In this document: piece after piece, positions 1 through 5,688 of the stretch | Layout of the letters: each line of letters begins with the position of its first letter | How positions within the stretch are numbered: position 1 is the first letter of the stretch | Assembly: GCA_030424825.1 (NCBI GenBank) | Contig: JAUHWE010000045.1 | Span: 1 to 14,092, forward strand | Length of the DNA stretch: 14,092 nt | Direction: 5' to 3' | Origin: Verrucomicrobiia bacterium | GTDB taxonomy: Bacteria > Verrucomicrobiota > Verrucomicrobiia > Opitutales > Opitutaceae | Program-made: the position numbers and the translations under genes | The notes under the pieces: generated by a model | What the model saw: only the letters and a program-made list of their open reading frames with translations | What the model was told of the DNA's origin: nothing | Database searches by the model: none

Positions 1-24
1 GCTCTTTATAGTTGCGATTACAAA

Positions 25-1137
25 TCAGTCGAGTATCCTATCTCTGGCGACGACTGTCCAATAGCCGGTAACTTTTCCATCGTTGACCACGGCGACTTTG
101 TTGTGCAGGGCGACGGTGGGGCAGATGTGACGTGGTACGCCGTAGATGACATCGCCGACTGAAAGTGAGGCCGCTTTTTCGGTTTCGATGACAAGGTGCT
201 CCTCGCTTTGGGAAACGAAGGCGGCGTCTTCCAGGCCCAATAGGCGGACACGGGGGTGGGGCATTTCGGCGGCGACCGATTTGTGGCCCAGGTCGAGGCA
301 AATGAGATTTTTTGCTGGCTTGCTCAAGACTCGAGTCAGTAGAAAGGCGGCGTGTTGAAAGGGGAGATCCGGAAAGGCGTCGCCGTATCCAAAATCCCAT
401 AGGAGGCTTGTGCCGGGACTGAGGACAACGTTCTCTCGTTGGGCGTGTACGGGAAACGTGGGGCTGCCTCCAGCGACGATGTTGGGAATTGGCAAGGCGG
501 ATTGCTTTAGGGAATCGATAAAGGCGTCAACGGCTTCCCAGTCGCTCCGGCAGTGTGCCGCACGGTCCTTAATGTTGGAATCGCGAATATGCCCATCATA
601 GACATGAAGGCCACCCAGTATGACGGATTCGCTTTGGTGTATGCGTTGATAGAGCTTTTTGGCCGCTTCTCCAGGAACGATTCCCGTGCGATCCATACCA
701 CAATTTATATCCAGGTATACCCCGAGGTTTGCTCCCGATTGATGACAAAGCGTCTCGATGGATTCGAGGGTTTGAGGGTTGTCGACGAGGGTGGAGAATT
801 GTGTATCCGGATTTTCCTTCGACAGCTGAACAAGACTCCCAATAACTGGTCCAACCGGCTGCATGGCCAGCAGGATGTCTTTGACCTGGGAGCCGAGAAG
901 CATTCTCATTTCTGCCAGAGTGGCGCACTTGAATTTCTGTATTCCTTGTTCCTGTTGCAGCGCGACGACTTCAGCCATCTTGTGTGTCTTGACGTGCGGG
1001 CGGAGTCGATCGACGTCGCCCGCGATCTTGATCATGAGCTGGATATTCGCTCGGATTCTTTCGGGAAATACCACAAGGGACGGTGAGGGGACGCCTTTGA
1101 TTTGGGAGAGCACGGGAAGATCTTGTTTGTTCTGCAT
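25..1137 (-). CDS. D-threonine aldolase / D-serine dehydratase-like PLP enzyme
   Basis: A 370-residue cytoplasmic enzyme of the fold-III (alanine-racemase-like) PLP family that includes D-threonine aldolase and DSD1-type D-serine dehydratase. The motif RPHVKTHK lies at residues 46-53, and its first lysine (K50) is the presumed Schiff-base residue. Near the C-terminus, VPRHIC gives H337 and C339, matching the His-x-Cys metal site of this family. Length and the complete N- and C-terminal domains are typical. The ATG at 1137 is the natural start, just ahead of the conserved TPS-like segment (here VPSPSLVV, residues 16-23). No signal peptide is seen. The likely reaction is metal-assisted cleavage of D-beta-hydroxy amino acids or dehydration of D-serine; sequence alone does not separate these. 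No partner gene lies next to it: upstream is a repeat-filled spacer, and the downstream side is outside the window. Confidence 0.85.
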   Translation of the reverse strand: MQNKQDLPVLSQIKGVPSPSLVVFPERIRANIQLMIKIAGDVDRLRPHVKTHKMAEVVALQQEQGIQKFKCATLAEMRMLLGSQVKDILLAMQPVGPVIGSLVQLSKENPDTQFSTLVDNPQTLESIETLCHQSGANLGVYLDINCGMDRTGIVPGEAAKKLYQRIHQSESVILGGLHVYDGHIRDSNIKDRAAHCRSDWEAVDAFIDSLKQSALPIPNIVAGGSPTFPVHAQRENVVLSPGTSLLWDFGYGDAFPDLPFQHAAFLLTRVLSKPAKNLICLDLGHKSVAAEMPHPRVRLLGLEDAAFVSQSEEHLVIETEKAASLSVGDVIYGVPRHICPTVALHNKVAVVNDGKVTGYWTVVARDRILD

Positions 1138-1364
1138 ATCCGTCTTGAGGCTATGACTAAATCCGAAAGCGAAGCAAAGAGTATTTCGCTGGTGGTTTCA
1201 GATTTTGAGAATTGCTGAGCGTGGCGGGGTCACCATCACGGGAATACAAATGAATTGAGACTGCAGCACCTTCTGCATTGACGGATTTCGCGACAGCTCG
1301 AAATCTATTCCCTTCGAGTAAATCGTTCGAACCTTGTGACAAATATCTCGGGAATGCATTTTTG

Positions 1365-1441
1365 GGTAGGGCAACGACCTCCGGGCGTGCCGTACAAGGA
1401 GATAATAAAAACGCGGCACGCCCGGAGGTCGTTGCCCTACC
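1365..1441. repeat. REPIN-like perfect inverted repeat, family A
   Basis: Two 28-base arms (1365-1392 and 1414-1441) are exact reverse complements around a 21-base AT-rich centre. Each arm read inward begins with GTAGGGC and ends with GTGCCG. Inside each arm GGCAACG can pair with CGTGCC, leaving one bulged A, so each arm is itself a small hairpin. That is the layout of a REP doublet (REPIN), with the GTAG foot known for REP elements recognised by TnpA_REP/RAYT transposases. No T-run follows on either strand, so a simple terminator is less likely. Exact arm identity suggests recent spread or conversion. No transposase is encoded here. Confidence 0.8.
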
Positions 1442-1545
1442 ATTTAACCTTTTAGCAACGTAGAGTTATCACTTGTTCAGCATATTAGTTTTAGGGGTTC
1501 GAGATTCAAGGTTAGCACAGGTAGCTCATCGATCCGGTGCTGGCC

Positions 1546-1630
1546 GTAGCTCACCCGCTTCAGCATGAGCATCGTATTTAGCCTTTGGCCTTCATTCTTA
1601 GGTTGCTCACTCTGAAGCGAGTGAGCTACC
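1546..1630. repeat. Degenerate REP pair, family B
   Basis: Positions 1546-1563 (GTAGCTCACCCGCTTCAG) match the reverse complement of 1612-1629 at 17 of 18 bases. The right copy contains a perfect internal hairpin, GCTCACTC (1605-1612) with GAGTGAGC (1619-1626) around a 6-base loop. The left copy keeps only the outer GCTCA/TGAGC pairing. A third partial copy, GTAGCTCA, lies at 1521-1528. The GTAG foot and hairpin match the REP layout of 1365-1441, but the core differs, so I treat it as a separate and older family. Confidence 0.65.
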
Positions 1631-1671
1631 TTTAAGAGCTCATAAGTTTCCCGATTTTAACCTGTTTCCCT

Positions 1672-1857
1672 ATGCCCCGTGTTTTTGAGAATCCCATGCT
1701 TCAAACGATGACGTTCGGTCTGCTGGGAATTATGGGGACGGGGGCGACCGGAAAGGAAATTTCCTTAGATCGGGAGGTTGCCTCGATTCTGGAGAAATAT
1801 TGCGTGACCTGCCATGGTCCGGATGAGCAGGAAAACGATCTCCGTGTAGACACTCTC
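1672..1857 (+). pseudogene. Truncated planctomycete-type cytochrome c gene (PSCyt1 fragment)
   Basis: The reading frame starts with a secretion-signal-like segment (second ATG at 1696: MLQTMTFGLLGIMGTGATG) and runs into EKYCVTCHGPDEQENDLRVD. CVTCH at 1801-1815 is a CxxCH haem c site. The CHGP-x-(n)-LR(V/L)DT pattern is that of the planctomycete cytochrome c domain, found at the N-terminus of large secreted proteins of Planctomycetes and Verrucomicrobia. Such proteins normally run to many hundreds of residues with DUF1549/DUF1553- or DUF1592-type domains. Here similarity stops after about 60 residues, at about 1857, where the oppositely oriented lipoprotein gene has its stop codon (1858-1860). 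The frame stays open to 1953, but that part is antisense to the lipoprotein. I read it as a remnant cut by a deletion or insertion. Confidence 0.7.
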
Positions 1858-3048
1858 TTAGAACCGGTTCCGGGAGATGATCTGCTTGAGCCGGCTTTTG
1901 AGGGACTCTCCTGTCTCATAGATCATTTGCTCGTTGGAAGGGAATGCGACTAGGGTGTGCTCGAGGAGTCCACGATCATGATCGCTCAAAGCGCGACTAT
2001 CCCCTTGATGGGTGCAGAAGTGGTGTTGGAATGAATGCTCACTCGCCAAGGGGAAGCTGGAAAGGTTTTCCCGGCCCTGAAAAGGTCGATACTCAACCTT
2101 ACCTTCTATGGCCACGGACTTGGATTGAGTAAACTCAGTCACTACGGACCGAACGGTCACCCACTTGTCCACCTTGATGTCGTTTCCTTGGGCGTCCTTG
2201 GCGACATTTCCATTCGCGTCGAGCTTGTATTTGAATCCATCTTTTACGCGTTGTTCTCGAATGCGTTCTTTCTCGTGTATTCGCTCCGGGCTGACGAGGA
2301 TGCTGCGTATAGCCAGAACCATTTCGTAGTCGTAGTCGATGTTCTCGATGTAGTGGTTGTGGTAGACAGACCAGGAACTACCGCCGTTCAACTGGTAGGC
2401 TTCGAAGTCCAGTAGGTCGTCTTCAAGGCGCTTAGGCAAAGCGATGTTGGATGCGTTGACGATTTTGACCAAGACAAAGTCGGTCCCTTGGTAATGGGCT
2501 TCATTTATCAGGTTTCGGGTTTCTTTGTAGTTGGGGTTAATCTCATCCAGGAAGTTGAGGTTCTCGTACGCGATTCGCGCATTGGGTTTATCCCCGCTGG
2601 CGAGCAATTCAGTTGCGTGGCGGTAAAGGTGTTCGGAAAGGCGATTTCTCGAGTTGAGGAGAGGGCCATTGTAATTGATGATATTGAAATCAGCCTCACG
2701 CCCCTGATCGGGGATGAAGAGAGGGAGCAAGGGCATGATGTATTCCTGTCTGTGTTGAAGACCTAGGTACGTATTGTAGATTTTCTCAAGAGCCGTTCCG
2801 CTTGGGTCCATGCGCAATCGTTCGAGATTCCGATTGTCGCGAGCGACCGCTTTGGCAAAGGCTTCTTCCAGGATGAGAATGTATTCGGCTGACTTCTTTT
2901 TCGTTCGGCTCTTTCGCAGGTTTTCGACAGAATTCCGGATCGCCTGCTCGTAGTTTCCTGAAGCGACTTTGACTTGGGTCTCTTTCAGGGTGTTGCACCC
3001 GACTAGGAGTAGGGTGAGGAGCGCAAGAAATGGCGTTATCGACTTCAT
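1858..3048 (-). CDS. Uncharacterised TPR-like lipoprotein
   Basis: A 396-residue predicted lipoprotein. Residues 1-18 form a lipoprotein signal with a hydrophobic core and lipobox LLVGC, giving lipidation at C18. Residues about 25-175 are helical and look like degenerate TPR repeats (for example ASGNYEQAIRNSVENLRKS and ASGDKPNARIAYENLN). A mixed region follows from about 185, beginning GTDFVLVKI and including YHNHYIENIDYDYEM, then a charged stretch with DANGNVAKDAQGNDIKVDK. The tail, FPSNEQMIYETGESLKSRLK, looks conserved and complete. From memory it resembles an uncharacterised lipoprotein family common in Bacteroidetes; I cannot confirm that here. Function is unknown; a periplasm-facing envelope role is the most that can be said. 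Its stop codon touches the truncated cytochrome fragment, and it stands alone on its strand. Confidence 0.8.
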   Translation of the reverse strand: MKSITPFLALLTLLLVGCNTLKETQVKVASGNYEQAIRNSVENLRKSRTKKKSAEYILILEEAFAKAVARDNRNLERLRMDPSGTALEKIYNTYLGLQHRQEYIMPLLPLFIPDQGREADFNIINYNGPLLNSRNRLSEHLYRHATELLASGDKPNARIAYENLNFLDEINPNYKETRNLINEAHYQGTDFVLVKIVNASNIALPKRLEDDLLDFEAYQLNGGSSWSVYHNHYIENIDYDYEMVLAIRSILVSPERIHEKERIREQRVKDGFKYKLDANGNVAKDAQGNDIKVDKWVTVRSVVTEFTQSKSVAIEGKVEYRPFQGRENLSSFPLASEHSFQHHFCTHQGDSRALSDHDRGLLEHTLVAFPSNEQMIYETGESLKSRLKQIISRNRF

Positions 3049-3349
3049 TTTTAAATGGGGACTATGTGGTCTAGTATCGGAACCGGAAGGATTTGCTGTC
3101 GCGATAGTCTGCTTTAAATGGAATGTTTCACTGAGTGATACTTGTAAGACGTTGATTGGATTGGACTTATTCGTCTTTTTTGGGGAAGGAACATCAACGA
3201 GTGATGAAATTGTGTTATGAGCTAGGTAATCCCTTTATGGACAATAGGATGCAAATGCCTAAAATCGCTTGCTAGGTCGAGGGTTTGGGATCAAGGTGAT
3301 CTTCCAGTGCACCTCTGTCTGGATTCAATAACCACCTTTAAGGTCCCCT
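3049..3349. other. Divergent intergenic region, no clear elements
   Basis: This 301-base spacer separates the divergent lipoprotein and esterase genes, so it should hold both promoters. I see no convincing -35/-10 pair, riboswitch or repeat. A weak AAGG at 3340-3343 lies a short distance before the esterase ATG and may act as its ribosome binding site. Confidence 0.4.
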
Positions 3350-4558
3350 ATGATTACAATTAACAAGATTTTGTCATGCTTCGCTATTTTAGGAATCCCG
3401 GTTGGGGTTCTAGTCGCCGTAGATACGGCCCCACTCGTTCTTCACGAAGCCATCGGGAAGAATCAGTTGAGAGTGGGGCATCACTGGAAACCGGCGGAGG
3501 CCAACCTGAAAATGAAGGAGTACAGTGCAACTTGGAAGGACAAGGCTTCGTGGGAAAAGCGAGCGTCTTCGATTCGCAAAGGAATTCTGGAAGGGCTATT
3601 CTGGGACAAGATGCCGCAAATTGAAGGGGAGTTTAACCCGATTATCCATAGCCGCCGCGAAATGGATGGATACGTAGTTGAGAACATTGCCATCCAGAGT
3701 TTTCCCGGTTTTTATATCACAGGGAACCTGTATTCGCCCCTGAAGCCCGCTGAGAGAAATCCCGCCATTCTCTGTCCGCATGGGCATCTTGCGGACAAGC
3801 GATTGAAAGAAGATGTGCAAATTCGGAGTGCGGCGTTTGCCCGGCTGGGAGCGGTCGTTTTTGCGTATGACATGGTAGGCTATGCAGAGTCTACGCAAAC
3901 GACTCACAAAATGCCGATCGCTGCTCTCCTGCAGACTTGGAACAGCAAACGAGTCTTGGACTATTTGGTTTCGCGGCCCGACGTGGACAGTTCTCGAATT
4001 GGCATGACTGGCGGCTCGGGTGGGGGCACGCAAACTTTTGTGCTGACGGCGATTGATGATCGCATAACGGTATCCGCTCCGGTCGTACAGGTGTCCGCTC
4101 ATTTTTTTGGAGGCTGCGTTTGCGAGAGCGGCATGCCGATCCATAAAGGGGCGATGCATGAGACGAACAATGTCGAGCTCACTGCCATGGCGGCTCCACG
4201 GCCCTTGTTGCTCGTTTCCAATGGAGCGGATTGGACGCGCAATTCGCCGCGGATTGAATACCCCTATGTGCGAAGCGTTTATGCTCTGTACGATGCCGAA
4301 CACAATGCCGAGCATGTGCATTTGTTTAACGAAGGCCATGACTATGGCTATTCCAAGCGGACGTCAGTCTACCCGTTCTTTGCTCATCACTTGGGGCTCA
4401 ACTACAAGCAAATCCCCTATAACTACGGATTCGACGAAAGCTTTGTGACAGTGCTTCCTCGAGAGGCGCTCTATGTATTCGATGAAGCCCATCCCCGTCC
4501 GGCGGATGCTCTCATTGGGGATGATGCGGTCATGGCCTATTTGGGTTTTGAGAGGTAG
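3350..4558 (+). CDS. Secreted acetylxylan-esterase-like alpha/beta hydrolase
   Basis: A 402-residue protein with an N-terminal hydrophobic signal (about residues 6-24) and an alpha/beta hydrolase domain. The nucleophile elbow is TGGSGGGTQ (residues 220-228), giving S223 as catalytic serine. D294 in SNGADWT and H330 in NEGHDYG are the likely acid and base. CPHGHLADKR (142-151) lies where the oxyanion-hole strand is expected, and two close cysteines occur in GGCVCESG (254-261). The layout resembles the acetylxylan esterase (AXE1/CE7-like) and related polysaccharide-esterase families of Verrucomicrobia and Planctomycetes; the exact class is uncertain. It probably removes acyl groups from an exported or environmental polysaccharide, which fits the epimerase remnant and DUF5060 hydrolase just downstream on the same strand. 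The ATG at 3350 precedes the signal sequence directly. Confidence 0.8.
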   Translation: MITINKILSCFAILGIPVGVLVAVDTAPLVLHEAIGKNQLRVGHHWKPAEANLKMKEYSATWKDKASWEKRASSIRKGILEGLFWDKMPQIEGEFNPIIHSRREMDGYVVENIAIQSFPGFYITGNLYSPLKPAERNPAILCPHGHLADKRLKEDVQIRSAAFARLGAVVFAYDMVGYAESTQTTHKMPIAALLQTWNSKRVLDYLVSRPDVDSSRIGMTGGSGGGTQTFVLTAIDDRITVSAPVVQVSAHFFGGCVCESGMPIHKGAMHETNNVELTAMAAPRPLLLVSNGADWTRNSPRIEYPYVRSVYALYDAEHNAEHVHLFNEGHDYGYSKRTSVYPFFAHHLGLNYKQIPYNYGFDESFVTVLPREALYVFDEAHPRPADALIGDDAVMAYLGFER

Positions 4559-4616
4559 GTTTGGGAAGGTTATCCAGATGGAAATTGTGAGAAGTAGGAG
4601 AGAGATTGATCGTGAA

Positions 4617-4694
4617 TGCGGGGGAGTCGCTTGCGGCGACCGAAAAAGTTTCTTTAATAATGGATACGCGGTCGCCGCAAGCGACTCCCCCGCA
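4617..4694. repeat. REPIN-like perfect inverted repeat, family C
   Basis: Two exact 26-base arms (4617-4642 and 4669-4694) flank a 26-base AT-rich centre. Each arm contains GTCGC-TTGCG-GCGAC, a 5-bp hairpin preceded by GGGGGA, so GGAG overlaps the foot of the stem. This is the same two-hairpin layout as 1365-1441 with a different core. It begins 58 bases after the esterase stop and sits just before the epimerase pseudogene. A role in 3'-end protection or termination for the esterase transcript is possible, but there is no T-run. Confidence 0.8.
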
Positions 4695-4700
4695 AAATAT

Positions 4701-5399
4701 TTGATTTATCGGACGGGTTCTATCAACGCGGCACAGCGCAAGCGCTGGCCCTACGGGGCGGCAATCGTATCGCTTCTGCTGGGGACCATCTTGTTTTCCG
4801 CGACGGCTATTGGTTCCGAGATCGTTTCGATTGAAAATGATGTGTTGCGAGTTTCGATTAACGCGCGTGGAGCGGAGCTTTGGAGTGTGCGTCACAAAGA
4901 TTCAGGTACAGAGTACCTGTGGCAAGGGGATCCTGAATATTGGGAGAATCGCGCTCCGGTGATGTTTCCGGTTGATGTTCGTTTCAAAGACAACCGCTTC
5001 ACTTACAAAGGGATCACCTACGAAATCCCGAAAATGGGGATGGCGGTATACTCTGATTTTGAGGTTGAGAAGCGTCGCGATGGGCAGTCAGTCGTTTTTT
5101 CAATGAGTTCGAATGAGGAAACCCGCAAACGGTACCGGGAGGACCGGGGAGGCACCGTACCTAACACTTGATTTGGGCGATTTCTTAACGTTAATCTTTG
5201 GTCTCCTCCAGGGATACCCTTTGTGTGTATCGAACCTAAAGTGAACCATCACGATCTGCAGGTTTCGCCCATGGCGATGGAAGAGAAGTCCTATTTGACC
5301 CCCTTGAAGGCGGGGGCTACCTCTGTTGGGTGTTCCAGGATTCTAAACAAACGGTTTGTTCTAACTTGGATGTATGTTTCGCATCAGCAGGATGGATGA
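4701..5399 (+). pseudogene. Aldose 1-epimerase-like gene with its middle deleted
   Basis: Residues encoded by about 4755-5135 form a signal-like segment (VSLLLGTILFSATAIGS) and the N-terminal third of a galactose-mutarotase-like protein: RGAELWSVRH, EYLWQGDPEYWENRAPV, FKDNRFTYKGITYEIP. An in-frame TGA at 5169-5171 ends it. The same frame resumes at about 5187 with LWSPPGIPFVCIEP, the C-terminal part of the same family with its catalytic-Glu region, and runs to a TGA at 5397-5399. Compared with usual lengths of about 290 residues, roughly 110-130 residues between the two blocks are missing, including the region of the second catalytic histidine. The usual HGFAR motif reads MGMAVYS, so a histidine is also lost. 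No ATG precedes the signal; the only in-frame candidate is TTG 4701, inside repeat-rich DNA. I judge it inactive. Confidence 0.8.
4726..4754 (-). repeat. Single REP, family A feet with a different hairpin core
   Basis: Read on the minus strand it begins GTAGGGC and ends GTGCCGCGT, the same 7- and 9-base flanks as the right arm of the repeat at 1365-1441 (there 1411-1440). The 13-base core between them differs. Here it gives CAGCGCTTGCGCTG, a perfect palindrome that forms a hairpin. The element lies 31 bases after the REPIN at 4617-4694 and immediately before the signal-peptide remnant of the epimerase pseudogene. Confidence 0.7.
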
Positions 5400-5641
5400 T
5401 ACAGGAATTTGGGATACAGCTTACTTTCCATAGATTGAGTGATTCATGATTTGTTATTGATTAGAAGCTATTTGGAGACTTGTCTCGCCGTATTTAGATC
5501 AACACAAGATCAAATGGGCATTTGGCTATGTGGCTCGCCAAGCAGTCGTGCTTTGTACCTGTGGCATGCTCACTCAATCGGTCAGATTGCTACCCAATTT
5601 GCTTTTGCTGCAAAAACTCAATTAATTTAAGCAAATGAACA

Positions 5642-5670
5642 TTGCTCGAATTGGTGTCACGAGTTAGTAT
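5642..5670 (+). promoter_or_regulatory. Possible sigma-70-like promoter of the DUF5060 hydrolase
   Basis: TTGCTC (5642-5647) and TAGTAT (5665-5670) are 17 bases apart, 18 bases before the hydrolase ATG. The match is partial (3/6 and 4/6 to the usual hexamers) and would give a very short leader with no visible Shine-Dalgarno sequence. It is a weak call. Nothing else was recognised between 5400 and 5688. Confidence 0.25.
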
Positions 5671-5688
5671 GGGATCATCGTTTTCAAT

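Larger units (their letters stand above)
1138..1671. other. Gene-poor spacer with two REP-type repeat pairs
   Basis: This 534-base stretch separates the PLP enzyme (minus) from the cytochrome fragment (plus). It contains two inverted-repeat pairs, at 1365-1441 and 1546-1630, listed separately. I see no convincing intact gene, RNA gene or clear promoter in the rest. The promoter of the PLP enzyme must lie in its left part, but no good -35/-10 pair was recognised. Confidence 0.6.

Noticed and set aside
553..1086. 177-residue plus-strand open frame opposite the PLP enzyme gene
   Set aside because: Antisense shadow of a well-supported gene, with no recognisable motif.
1196..1342. Protein-like minus-strand stretch (EGNRFRAVAKSVNAEG, IHLYSRDGDP)
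   Set aside because: It reads like a piece of a real protein, perhaps a gene remnant cut by the repeat at 1365, but no family was recognised and length is too short to support a call.
1365..1441. Inverted repeat as the ends of an insertion sequence or CRISPR unit
   Set aside because: The 21-base centre encodes nothing, there is no repeated spacer pattern, and no target-site duplication is evident.
1860..1953. Continuation of the cytochrome fragment's reading frame
   Set aside because: This part is antisense to the lipoprotein's conserved C-terminus and has no cytochrome similarity.
3145..3180. AAGACG...CGTCTTTTTT as a possible terminator
   Set aside because: Only a 6-bp stem with a 20-base loop, in a divergent promoter region where no transcript needs to end.
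3596..4339. 247-residue minus-strand open frame opposite the esterase
   Set aside because: Antisense shadow; the esterase on the other strand has a clear catalytic triad and signal sequence.
5439..5630. 63-residue plus-strand open frame before the DUF5060 gene
   Set aside because: No ribosome binding site, no recognisable motif, and composition unlike its neighbours.
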